From CALAEC01 sp050692915 (GTDB lineage Bacteria > Actinomycetota > UBA4738 > CALAEC01), in assembly GCA_050692915.1 (NCBI GenBank), contig JBOGVU010000082.1, positions 1 to 10,976 on the forward strand: a stretch of DNA of 10,976 nt. Direction: 5' to 3'. The notes below the pieces were generated by a model, which saw nothing but the letters and a program-made list of their open reading frames with translations, made no database searches and was not told the DNA's origin. The translations under genes were made by a program, and so were the position numbers. Below are positions 1-7,426 of the stretch, one piece after another (within the stretch, counting starts at the first letter, position 1; each line of letters starts with the position of its first letter).

Positions 1-1197
1 GGTGGTCGGGTGGCTCATGATCACCACTCCGCCCTCGCGCACCAGCGGCCGGCCGCGGTACATGTTGAAGAAGTAGCCCAGCCCCAGGCACATCACCAGG
101 ATCGGGTTCATGATCGAGTTCACGTTGTACGGGCAGATGTACGGCAGCCCCACCACCAGGATGTCCGACTGGCCGTTCACCTCGACCTTCTGCTGGCGGT
201 GCACGCCCGCCAGCGTGCGCTCGTGCACCGCCTCGGTCTCGCCGGCGTTCACCCCGGTCACGCCGTAGGGAGCCCGGATGCGCCGGAACACCTCGCGCCG
301 GATCCGCGAGGGAGCGGCGTCGTTCGCCTTCTTGGCCGCCAGGTAGCCGGCCTGGTCCCTCAGCGACCACTCCCACTCACGCCGGTTCAGGAACCCGAAC
401 TCCCGCGGGAACGTCTCGTTGTTGAGCGTGGTCTCCACGGTGAAGATCCGAAGGTGATCGGCCAGCAGCCTCCCCATCCTGGCGGCCGAGCCGTGGAGCG
501 CCGACTGAGGCGGGTCCATGTACGACCGCGAGTTCAGCATGGTGTGCACGTTGTGGTGGTGACGGAGGCTTCGGTACGAACCGAGGCCCACCGGAACCGA
601 CTTGTGCCCGCCGTCCATGGCCACGAGGTTGACGTTCACGTACACCAGGAGGTCGGACTCGGCCGCCCGTCGCGAGATCTCCACGTCCTCGCCCTTGTCG
701 GTCTGGCCGATGTACGCGAGGCCGTCGGGATCCTCGGCGTCGAAGTTCCGGAGACGCTCCGGCCAGAACGATCGGTACACCCGCTCGCCCACGACCCGCT
801 CGATCTCCTTGGCGGTCATCCGGCGGTGGAGCGAGTTCGCCACCACGAGCTCCACGTCCTCGACCCCGCCACGGGCCGCCAGCTCCAACACCTCCTCCAG
901 GACGAGCTGACGCACGTCCGGCGGCTTCATGGGCGGGAGCGGGAGCGAGATGTCGTCGAACGCGATGGTGAGCCGCATCCCCGGGCGGAGCAGCTCCGGC
1001 AGCGGCTCTGAGCCGAGCGGGTTGAGCAACGCGTCGCGGATCGCCCCCCGCACGTCCGGAAGCGGCGGGAGCGAGACGGGCGGGTACACGACCCGGGTGC
1101 CCAGGGGGAACCGCTGGACCCCGAAGCCCTCGCCACGGTGCACCAGGAGCGGCGGGGTCCGCTCATCCACCTCGAGCACGAAGCCCGGTCTGCTCAC
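1..1197 (-). CDS. LarA-family (DUF2088) nickel-pincer-nucleotide racemase/epimerase homologue, C-terminus cut by window edge
   Basis: This is a LarA-like protein. The family carries a nickel-pincer nucleotide (NPN) and racemises or epimerises alpha-hydroxy acids by hydride transfer in the cytoplasm. The first 399 residues are visible and the 3' end lies beyond base 1. The GTG start at 1197 overlaps the TGA of the upstream alcohol dehydrogenase (GTGA) and follows a GGAGG about 4 nt away. The N-terminal LarA domain shows NSLHRRMT (His124, matching catalytic His108 of Lactobacillus plantarum LarA), GGHKS (Lys199, matching the NPN-tethering Lys184) and RHHHN (His215, matching nickel ligand His200); the Lys-to-His spacing of 16 is conserved. 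Other substrate-site residues appear changed: DDISLPLP replaces the usual D-x-T-R-P segment, the second catalytic His position reads VNVN, and the C-terminal Gln/Lys pair is not evident. Family membership is firm, but lactate is not safely inferred as substrate. The larB/C/E cofactor genes are not in view. Confidence 0.88.
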   Translation of the reverse strand, partial: MSRPGFVLEVDERTPPLLVHRGEGFGVQRFPLGTRVVYPPVSLPPLPDVRGAIRDALLNPLGSEPLPELLRPGMRLTIAFDDISLPLPPMKPPDVRQLVLEEVLELAARGGVEDVELVVANSLHRRMTAKEIERVVGERVYRSFWPERLRNFDAEDPDGLAYIGQTDKGEDVEISRRAAESDLLVYVNVNLVAMDGGHKSVPVGLGSYRSLRHHHNVHTMLNSRSYMDPPQSALHGSAARMGRLLADHLRIFTVETTLNNETFPREFGFLNRREWEWSLRDQAGYLAAKKANDAAPSRIRREVFRRIRAPYGVTGVNAGETEAVHERTLAGVHRQQKVEVNGQSDILVVGLPYICPYNVNSIMNPILVMCLGLGYFFNMYRGRPLVREGGVVIMSHPTT

Positions 1198-2399
1198 CCG
1201 TCCTCCCTCGGATCGAACGCCACCTTCGGTGTGCCGAGCCTTCCGGCACTCATGGCGTGGTCGATGGCTTCCCGCCAGCTCCCCAACGGATACGTGGCCC
1301 CCAGAACGCCGTCCAGGTCCACCTCGGCCGCCAGCGACAGGGCCAGGTCGAACGCCGAGCGCCGATCGCCGTTCACCCGCTCCGTCCCCGAGGCGTACGC
1401 GCCCACGACCTCGAGCTCCCGGAACCATACCGGGGTGAGGTCGGCCCCCGCCACGGGGATTCCCGCCAGCACGACCCGGCCGCCGGCCCTGGTGGTCCGG
1501 AGGGCAAGCTCGAGCGAGCCCCGCGTCCCCGCGCACTCCACCGCCAGGTCCACACCCCCGAGGAGGAACGCGCCGCCGCGCTCGGGCTGGAGCCGGAACG
1601 CGCGGGAAGCGCGGCGGACCGCCGAGACCGCCTCGCGGGGACCGACCACGTCCGTTGCCCCGTAGCGGCGGGCCAGGTCACGCTGGCCCGGGTGCTTCGC
1701 CACCACGACGATGGTTCCGGCGTCGGTGAACTCTCGGAGGGCCAGCAGCGTGAGTATGCCCACGGTCCCGGCCCCCACCACGAGCACTGATGCGCCCGGC
1801 TCTGGCCGGCCCCGGAGCGCGGCGTGGATGGCGCAGGCCAGCGGCTCCACCAGGACGGCCCGCTCATCGGGGACCTCATCGGGGACGGCGTGCAGCTGGG
1901 AGCGATGGGCCACCAGCATCCCGCTCCACCCTCCGCCGGTGTCCGCGCAGTACCCGGTCTGCAGGCCCGGCGCCACGTGCCCCACCGTGACCCGGTCGCA
2001 TCGTCCCGTGGCCCCCTCCAGGCACGACGTGCAGGGGGGAAGCCCCCGGGCCGCGCAGGACAGGACGGGGTCCATGACCACTCGGGTCCCGACGGGGAGG
2101 TCCTCGACGTCGTCGAACAGGTCGCCGACGATCTCGTGGCCCGGGACGAAGGGCATGGACACCAGCGGCGAGAAGTAGAAGGAGGTGCGGCCGGACAGCG
2201 TGGCCAGGTCGGAGCCGCAGATCCCCGCCAGTCGGGGGACCACCCGTCCCCACCCGTCGGCTGGGAGAACGGGCTCGTCGCGATTCACCAGTCGGAGCGG
2301 CGCCAGGGGCCCGGCCACCAGGCCGGGGACCCGGTCGCCGATGGCGCGAGCGGCCAGGTAGCGGGGGACCGACCGGAACAGCTCCAGGGCGACCGTCAT
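1194..2399 (-). CDS. Zinc-dependent medium-chain alcohol dehydrogenase (threonine/sorbitol dehydrogenase-like)
   Basis: This 401-residue member of the medium-chain dehydrogenase family oxidises or reduces an alcohol/carbonyl pair with NAD(P). The GroES-like N-terminal domain holds the catalytic zinc set: Cys61 in AGICGSD, His88-Glu89 in PGHEIVG and Glu185 in LVEPLACA. Four further cysteines (115, 123, 126, 134) form a structural-zinc lobe; the first spacing is longer than the usual C-x2-C-x2-C-x7-C. The Rossmann domain begins at VLVVGAGTVG (about 205-214). About 30 residues precede the usual start of the fold. The ATG at 2397-2399 is chosen because it overlaps the TGA of the upstream reductase gene (ATGA); the open frame continues further upstream but only as an alternate frame of that gene. 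It is the middle gene of a three-gene coupled unit. The exact substrate is not readable. Confidence 0.9.
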   Translation of the reverse strand: MTVALELFRSVPRYLAARAIGDRVPGLVAGPLAPLRLVNRDEPVLPADGWGRVVPRLAGICGSDLATLSGRTSFYFSPLVSMPFVPGHEIVGDLFDDVEDLPVGTRVVMDPVLSCAARGLPPCTSCLEGATGRCDRVTVGHVAPGLQTGYCADTGGGWSGMLVAHRSQLHAVPDEVPDERAVLVEPLACAIHAALRGRPEPGASVLVVGAGTVGILTLLALREFTDAGTIVVVAKHPGQRDLARRYGATDVVGPREAVSAVRRASRAFRLQPERGGAFLLGGVDLAVECAGTRGSLELALRTTRAGGRVVLAGIPVAGADLTPVWFRELEVVGAYASGTERVNGDRRSAFDLALSLAAEVDLDGVLGATYPLGSWREAIDHAMSAGRLGTPKVAFDPREDG

Positions 2400-4648
2400 C
2401 CCGCCACCCCGGCCGGCAGGAGCAGGCGCGGCGTCCCCTCCGCCTGGGGCCACTCCTCCACCGGCCAACCTCGCCGTCGGGCCACCCGGTACAGGGCCAC
2501 GTCTGGGTTGACCGCCACGGGGTTCCCGGCCGCCCCCAGAAGGGGCAGGTCGGAATGGCTGTCGGCGTACGCGTACGACGCCCGGAGGTCCGCCCCCCGC
2601 CGGGCGGCGTACCGACGGAGCCACGGGGCACGGGCCTCGCCCACGAGCGGCGGGCGCTCCAGGTACCCGGTGAGCCGGCCGTCCTCGACCACGAGCCGGG
2701 CCGCCACCACGTCGTCGAACAGAGGGCGAAGGGGCGACACGAACGGCTCCAGCGCCCCGGTCACCAGGACGGTCCGGTGTCCGGCGGCCCGGTGCTCGCG
2801 GATCCGGCGCACCGCAGCCGGCGAGATCCGCCTGAGGATGAACGGCGCCACCACCTCGTCCACCAGCCGGCGCATCGAATCGACCGACGCGCCCTCGTAA
2901 CGCCGGTAGAAGGCCCGCAGGAACGCCCCCCGGTCGCGCCGCTCCGCGGCCAGGTACCTCGGCATCGACCGGGCCAGCGAGGCGATCGCCCCCGGCCACC
3001 GCCCCGGCTCGAGGTCGGCCAGCCGGACCCACAGGAAGGACTCGACGACGTTCGAGGCCACCACGGTCCCCTCGAGGTCGAACACAGCGAGCACCCCGTT
3101 CTCCCGGGGCCGCACCTCGACCCGGGCCTCAGGCCGGCGGGGGCGCTCGAACCGCAGCGTGCGGGTCACGGCCGGGCAGTGCACCTCTTCCATGTAGTGC
3201 CGCCAGTCGATCGCGCCGGCGTCGAACGGGAACCGCTCACGGTCCTCGGCCGGCAGCGACTCCCACAGCGCCACGGTCCGTTGGTCCGTGTAGATCACCT
3301 CGGCCTCGGCGTACGCGGCGTACAGGTCCGAGTACTTCCGCACGAAGTCGAGGCGCCCGCGCTCCCGGTCCAGGCGGCGGACCCAGCCCCGGACCCGGCT
3401 CGACCTCGGCAGGCGGCGGACCACGCGGTCGGCGGCGTCCAGCGCCCGCTCCGCACCCCGGATCATCCGCTCCACCCGGGCGCGTCCGGGGAACCGCCAG
3501 TCGGGGACGTGGATCTCACCCCGGCCGCGCTGGGACAGGGGCTGCTCGCGGAAGTACGTCCGGACGTGCCCGAACAGCTCCCGGTACCGGAGGGGGTTCC
3601 GCGAGCCCGAGCACACATGGTAGTAGCCGGGCTCAGCCTTCGGCCGGTTCGCCGCCACGGCGAGCATCGCGTTCACCACCAGGTCGACCGGGATGAGGTC
3701 GACGATCCCCTCGGGTATCCCGGGGAACTCAGGGATGTCCCCGCGACCGTAGGCCAGGATGATCGGCTCGGCCATCTTGAACCCCTCGATCCATCCGGGG
3801 AACGGATGCCGGACCGCGCTCTCGATGATCGAGGGCCGCACGATCGACACCGGGACGCCATCCTCGGCGGCCTCCTCGGCCACCCGCTCGCCGAGGGCCT
3901 TCGTCAGCGCATACACGTCGGGCCAGCCGAGCGTCTGCGCCCGGGCCCGCCCGTACTGCACCAGCCGGCGGTCCACCCACCGGCGTCGGCGGCGCTCGGC
4001 GTCGTCGGCCACGGTCTGGGGACCGGCTCGGCTGTGCTCCTTCCCGGCCCGACGGAGGAACGCGTCGAGCATCTCGGGCTTGCGGGAGGCCGCGTCCACG
4101 GCGTGGCGGGCCTCCTCGGCCGCCTCCCACTCGGCCCGCCAGTCCACCTCGTGGCCGAGCGGCTCCTCCGCCACGATGCCCCTGGCCACCCCGGCAACGT
4201 AGGCCGTGGACACGTGCACGACGTGAGGCGGCGACCCGGTGCCCCGGAGCGCCTCGTACAGGTGCGCCGCGCCCAGGACGTTCGACCGGAACCCCTCGTC
4301 GATGGGCGGGTCGAAGGACACGGAGGCGGCGCAGAGGAACGCCACGTCGAGGTCGGCCGGGAGCGCCGGCGTACCCTCGGAGAAGTCGCCCTCGATCACC
4401 TCGACCCGGTCCCCCAGCATCCCCCGGAGCGCCGGGGCCCCGATCCGTTCGCGGAGGGTGTTGAAAGCCGGGCCCGCCAAGAGCGACTCCACCCTGTCCC
4501 GGCCGGAGAGCCCGCCCTGGGACCGGACCAGCAGCACCACCCGGGGGTCGGGCACGTCCCCCAGGATGCGCTCGAGGACGGCCTGGCCGAGGAAGCCCGT
4601 CACCCCGGTGATCAGGATCCGTGAGCCCGACAGCCGCTCGGGGATCAC
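2396..4648 (-). CDS. Fatty acyl-CoA reductase-like SDR domain fused to a HAD-IB phosphatase-like domain
   Basis: This is a 750-residue two-domain protein. Residues 8 to about 360 are an extended short-chain dehydrogenase of the male-sterility/fatty acyl-CoA reductase type (NAD_binding_4). It has the nucleotide motif GVTGFLG (Gly15, 18, 21), HVSTAY (Ser147) and the catalytic pair YALTK (Tyr246, Lys250), with a charged insert at about 165-240. Residues 434-498 resemble the C-terminal region of bacterial fatty acyl reductases (IDWRHYMEEVH). Residues 518-720 are a HAD domain of the IB/SerB-like group: motif I FDLEGT (524-528), motif II LVTGA (Thr630) and DSHSDLPLL (Asp696, Asp700). In motif I the second Asp is Glu526, and the usual motif III Lys appears to be Arg673, so phosphatase activity is uncertain. 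The GTG start at 4648 has no clear Shine-Dalgarno sequence. The likely role is reduction of a long acyl thioester, or lipid modification, with the HAD part acting on a phosphorylated partner or serving structurally. Confidence 0.82.
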   Translation of the reverse strand: MIPERLSGSRILITGVTGFLGQAVLERILGDVPDPRVVLLVRSQGGLSGRDRVESLLAGPAFNTLRERIGAPALRGMLGDRVEVIEGDFSEGTPALPADLDVAFLCAASVSFDPPIDEGFRSNVLGAAHLYEALRGTGSPPHVVHVSTAYVAGVARGIVAEEPLGHEVDWRAEWEAAEEARHAVDAASRKPEMLDAFLRRAGKEHSRAGPQTVADDAERRRRRWVDRRLVQYGRARAQTLGWPDVYALTKALGERVAEEAAEDGVPVSIVRPSIIESAVRHPFPGWIEGFKMAEPIILAYGRGDIPEFPGIPEGIVDLIPVDLVVNAMLAVAANRPKAEPGYYHVCSGSRNPLRYRELFGHVRTYFREQPLSQRGRGEIHVPDWRFPGRARVERMIRGAERALDAADRVVRRLPRSSRVRGWVRRLDRERGRLDFVRKYSDLYAAYAEAEVIYTDQRTVALWESLPAEDRERFPFDAGAIDWRHYMEEVHCPAVTRTLRFERPRRPEARVEVRPRENGVLAVFDLEGTVVASNVVESFLWVRLADLEPGRWPGAIASLARSMPRYLAAERRDRGAFLRAFYRRYEGASVDSMRRLVDEVVAPFILRRISPAAVRRIREHRAAGHRTVLVTGALEPFVSPLRPLFDDVVAARLVVEDGRLTGYLERPPLVGEARAPWLRRYAARRGADLRASYAYADSHSDLPLLGAAGNPVAVNPDVALYRVARRRGWPVEEWPQAEGTPRLLLPAGVAG

Positions 4649-4734
4649 GATGGGGAAGCGTCGGTGGTCATGGGCCGCTCCATCCTGCCCATCCGGGCCG
4701 AGCGGGGCAACCGACCTCGTGCCACACTCCCGCC
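4649..4734. promoter_or_regulatory. Divergent intergenic region, probable promoters for both flanking units
   Basis: These 86 bp separate two head-to-head operons and must hold the start signals for both unless transcription begins inside a gene. On the minus strand a weak candidate is TTGCCC (4710-4705), a 17-nt spacer and CAGGAT (4687-4682), ending 33 nt before the GTG at 4648. No comparable pair is visible on the plus strand. Neither GTG start has a convincing Shine-Dalgarno sequence, so leaderless transcripts are possible. The hexamer calls are weak; the regulatory role rests mainly on gene arrangement. Confidence 0.4.
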
Positions 4735-5604
4735 GTGCGGCCGGACGTGATCGCTGTCGGGGACGTCATGCTCGACGTGGCCGTCGACGCCGAGGAGCTG
4801 GCCCGGGGCGGGGACGTCCACGGCGAGGTGGCGGTGCGTCCGGGGGGCTCGGCCACGAACGCAGCCGTGTGGGCGGCCACCGAGGGGGCCCGGGTCCGCC
4901 TCCACGGGCGGGTCGGGGACGACCTGGCCGGACGCCTGCTTCGGGAGGCCGTGGAGGAGCGGGGCGTAGAGACGGCCCTCGCCGTCGACCCCGAGGCCCG
5001 GACCGGGGCGGTGATGGTGGCCCGGGAGGCCTGGGAGCGATCGATGGTGGCCGATCGGGGGGCGAACGCAAGGCTCTCCCCGGAGGACCTACCCGATCCG
5101 ATCGAGTCGGGGGCGGTGCTCGTCTCCGGATACCTCCTGTTCCATCCCGGCTCGGAGGCCGCCGCCCGGGCAGCCCTGGAGCGGGCCCGGGCCGAGCACG
5201 TGGCCGTGGACGCAGCCTCGTGGCCCCTCCTCCGCGACATGGGACCGGGGAGGTTCCTGGACGCGGTGGGGCCGGCCACGATGCTCCTGGCCAACGGGCG
5301 GGAGGCGGAGACGCTGGGGGGCCCCGACCCCGCGGCGGCCGCGGAGCGGCTGGCCGAGCGGTTCGCCATCGTGGCGGTGAAGTTGGGGGCCGAGGGGGTG
5401 GTGGTGGCCACGGCGGACGGCGTTGAGCGGGTCGCGGTCAAGCCCGTGGAGGAGGACGACCCCACCGGCGCCGGCGACGCCTTCGACGGCGTCCTCCTGG
5501 CCGCCCTGGCCCTCGGGGCCACGCTCGAGGATGCGATCCGGCGCGCCTGCGCCGCGGGGGCCTTGGTGGCCGCGAGCCCCTCGAGCTGGCCGGAGCGACC
5601 GTGA
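4735..5604 (+). CDS. psuK: PfkB-family sugar/nucleoside kinase, probable pseudouridine kinase
   Basis: This 289-residue PfkB-family kinase is read as pseudouridine kinase, which phosphorylates pseudouridine at the ribose 5'-OH using ATP. The fold begins DVIAVGDVMLD. The substrate-side motif is RPGGSATNAA (36-44) and the ATP/anion-hole signature is DDPTGAGDAF (241-250) with Asp248 as catalytic base; VKLGAEGVV (215-223) is the typical strand-turn before the ATP site. The GTG at 4735 is chosen because it places the first beta strand within a few residues of the N-terminus. The frame is open back to 4621, but that stretch reads as low-complexity upstream sequence and would cross the neighbouring gene's start. 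The specific assignment depends on the next gene, psuG, which it overlaps by 4 bp. By itself the protein would only be a PfkB kinase, and ribokinase-like or 2-keto-3-deoxygluconate kinase-like activity cannot be excluded. Confidence 0.83.
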   Translation: MRPDVIAVGDVMLDVAVDAEELARGGDVHGEVAVRPGGSATNAAVWAATEGARVRLHGRVGDDLAGRLLREAVEERGVETALAVDPEARTGAVMVAREAWERSMVADRGANARLSPEDLPDPIESGAVLVSGYLLFHPGSEAAARAALERARAEHVAVDAASWPLLRDMGPGRFLDAVGPATMLLANGREAETLGGPDPAAAAERLAERFAIVAVKLGAEGVVVATADGVERVAVKPVEEDDPTGAGDAFDGVLLAALALGATLEDAIRRACAAGALVAASPSSWPERP

Positions 5605-6485
5605 CGGTGGAGGTCGCCCCCCCGGTGCGGGCCGCCCTCGACGGCGGGCGGCCGGTGGTGGCCCTGGAGACCAGCGTGCTGACCCACGGCCTCCCCGAGC
5701 CGGCGAACAGGCGGGGCGCCGAATCGATGATCCGGGCCGTCCGGGAAGGCGGAGCCGAGCCGGCCTGGGTGTGGACCGACGGCGGCCGGCTCCTGGTGGG
5801 GGCCACCGACCGGGACCTCGACCGACTCCTGAACGGGGGCGCCGCCAAGGTGGCCCGGCGGGACCTCCCGCTGGCTCTGGCGGGCGGCGGGATGGGCGGG
5901 ACCACAATCTCCGCGGCGCTGTGGGCGGCGAACCGGGCCGGGATCGAGGTGGTGGCCACCGGGGGGATCGGCGGCGTCCACCCCGGCTCCGGGGACGTAT
6001 CGGCCGACCTCCTCGAGCTGGCCCGGACCGCCGGCACCGTGGTGTGCTCGGGGCCGAAGTCGATCCTCGACCCCGCGGCCACGCTGGAGCGGCTCGAGGA
6101 GCTCGGCGTGGCCGTGATCGGGCACCGGACCGACCGGCTCCCGTTCTTCGTGGTCCGGGACTCGGGGCTCCCCCTGGAGCACCGGGCCGACGACGCCGCG
6201 GGGATCGCCGCCGCCGCCAGGGCCCGGCGCGACCTCGGCGTCCGGTCCGCGCTCCTGGTGTGCAACCCCTGCCCCGAGGAGGCCGCACTCCCCCACGAGG
6301 AAGTGGCCGCCGCCGTGGAACGGTGTGCGGACCTGGCCCGGACCGAGGGCCTGGGCGGGAAGGCCCTGACGCCGGCCCTCCTGGCCTGCCTGGCGGAGGA
6401 GACCGGTGGCCGGACCCTGGAGGCGAACCTGGCCCTGCTGGAAGACAACGCGGCCCTGGCCGCTCGGGTGGCGGAGCGCTGCTGA
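5601..6485 (+). CDS. psuG: Pseudouridine-5'-phosphate glycosidase
   Basis: This 294-residue PsuG/IndA-family (Indigoidine_A) enzyme cleaves the C-C glycosidic bond of pseudouridine 5'-phosphate, giving uracil and ribose 5-phosphate. Motifs match Escherichia coli PsuG at every catalytic position I can align: Glu23 in ALETSVLTHGLP (E. coli Glu31), Lys83 in GGAAKVARRD (Lys93, the Schiff-base lysine), Asp136 in DVSADL (Asp149), Lys153 in CSGPKSILD (Lys166) and Asn275 in LEANLALL (Asn289). The manganese-site loop after TGGIGGVH is about three residues shorter than in E. coli. The GTG start at 5601 overlaps the psuK stop (GTGA), with GGAG 5 nt upstream. It is the second gene of a four-gene coupled unit, and the kinase upstream supplies its substrate. 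The family assignment is very secure. Confidence 0.95.
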   Translation: MTVEVAPPVRAALDGGRPVVALETSVLTHGLPEPANRRGAESMIRAVREGGAEPAWVWTDGGRLLVGATDRDLDRLLNGGAAKVARRDLPLALAGGGMGGTTISAALWAANRAGIEVVATGGIGGVHPGSGDVSADLLELARTAGTVVCSGPKSILDPAATLERLEELGVAVIGHRTDRLPFFVVRDSGLPLEHRADDAAGIAAAARARRDLGVRSALLVCNPCPEEAALPHEEVAAAVERCADLARTEGLGGKALTPALLACLAEETGGRTLEANLALLEDNAALAARVAERC

Positions 6486-7426
6486 TGCGGGTCCTCATCG
6501 ACACCGACCCGGGCATCGACGACGCCATCGCCATCCTCTTGGCCCTGGCTTCTCCGGAGCTCGACGTGCGAGGCATCACCGTGGTCCACGGCAACGTCCC
6601 GGTCGAGGCGTGCACGCTGAACGCCCTGAAGGTGCTCGACCTGGCCGAGCGGCGGGACGTCCCCGTGGTCACGGGCGCCGCGGCCCCGCTGATCCGTCCG
6701 GCCCGTCACGCCCAGGCCGTGCACGGCGAGGACGGCCTCGGCGGGGTGTTCCCGCCGCCCGACGACGCCCACCCTTTCGCCGCGGACGCCGCCGCGTTCA
6801 TCGCCGGGGTCCTGGGCCAGGCCGACGAGCCGACCACGCTGATCGCCCTGGGACCGCTCACGAACGTGGCCACCGCGATCCTGGCCACCCCCGGCGTGAC
6901 GGAGCGGCTGGACCGGATCGTGGCCATGGGCGGCGCCATCCGCCGTGAGGGCAACGTGACCCCGGCGGCGGAGTTCAACATCTACGCCGACCCCGAGGCC
7001 GCGGCCATCGTCCTCCGCGCCGGCGTGCCGATCACGCTCGTGCCGCTGGACGCCACGATGGGGGCGATCTTCCCCGGCGAGGCCGCGGCCAGGCTCTTGG
7101 GCTCGGAGGTCCCGGTGGAGCGAGCCGTGGGGGAGCTCGGGAGCTTCGTCAGCGCCGTGTACCGGAAGTACTACGGGATCGACGGCTTCGCCCTGCACGA
7201 CCCCCTGGCGGTGGCGGTGGCCATCGACCCGAGCCTGGTGACGACCCAGGAGCTGTGGGTCTCGGTGGAGACGGGCGGAGAGCTCACGGCGGGGGCCACC
7301 GTGGCCGACTTCTGGCACATCCCGGAGCCCTGGGGCGAGCCGAACGCCACGGTGGCCCTCGACGTCGACGCCGAGCGCTTCCTCGAGCTCCTGTGCACCC
7401 GGCTGTTCGGCCGGTATCCGGTGTGA
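6485..7426 (+). CDS. IunH-family nucleoside hydrolase (inosine/uridine-preferring type)
   Basis: This 313-residue calcium-dependent N-ribohydrolase cleaves nucleosides to free base and ribose. The hallmark DTDPGIDDA motif sits at residues 6-14 (Asp8, Asp12, Asp13), HGNV at 35-38 (Asn37), EFNIYADPEA at 163-172 (Glu163, Asn165) and ALHDPLAV at 236-243 (His238, Asp239). These correspond to the calcium ligands, the ribose-binding residues and the leaving-group His-Asp region of the Crithidia enzyme (His241, Asp242). The length is typical of the family (about 310-330). The ATG at 6485 shares one base with the psuG stop (TGATG), and GGAG lies 8 nt upstream. It sits between psuG and ribokinase, so the ribose it releases has a kinase encoded next door. 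Base preference (purine, pyrimidine or broad) cannot be told from the sequence. Confidence 0.94.
   Translation: MRVLIDTDPGIDDAIAILLALASPELDVRGITVVHGNVPVEACTLNALKVLDLAERRDVPVVTGAAAPLIRPARHAQAVHGEDGLGGVFPPPDDAHPFAADAAAFIAGVLGQADEPTTLIALGPLTNVATAILATPGVTERLDRIVAMGGAIRREGNVTPAAEFNIYADPEAAAIVLRAGVPITLVPLDATMGAIFPGEAAARLLGSEVPVERAVGELGSFVSAVYRKYYGIDGFALHDPLAVAVAIDPSLVTTQELWVSVETGGELTAGATVADFWHIPEPWGEPNATVALDVDAERFLELLCTRLFGRYPV

Noticed and set aside
10..1011. 333-codon plus-strand frame over the LarA-like gene
   Set aside because: It is His/Arg/Val-rich with no domain, whereas the minus strand reads as a clear LarA-family protein.
2400..3032. Upstream extension of the alcohol dehydrogenase to a 612-residue protein
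   Set aside because: The extra 211 residues are Arg/Gly/Pro-rich and lie in an alternate frame of the reductase-HAD gene. The ATGA overlap start at 2399 gives a normal-length dehydrogenase.
2555..4624. Long plus-strand open frame (689 codons) opposite the reductase-HAD gene
   Set aside because: The product is rich in Arg, Pro, His and Gly with no recognisable domain, and it is antisense to a gene with clear motifs. It is a by-product of GC-rich third positions.
4621..4734. Upstream extension of psuK to 4621
   Set aside because: The extra 38 residues look like untranslated sequence and would overlap the start of the divergent gene; the first beta strand fits the GTG at 4735.
4668..7318. Long minus-strand open frames (542, 527 and 626 codons) opposite the nucleoside operon
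   Set aside because: They have low-complexity composition and no motifs, and they lie antisense to four well-identified overlapping genes.
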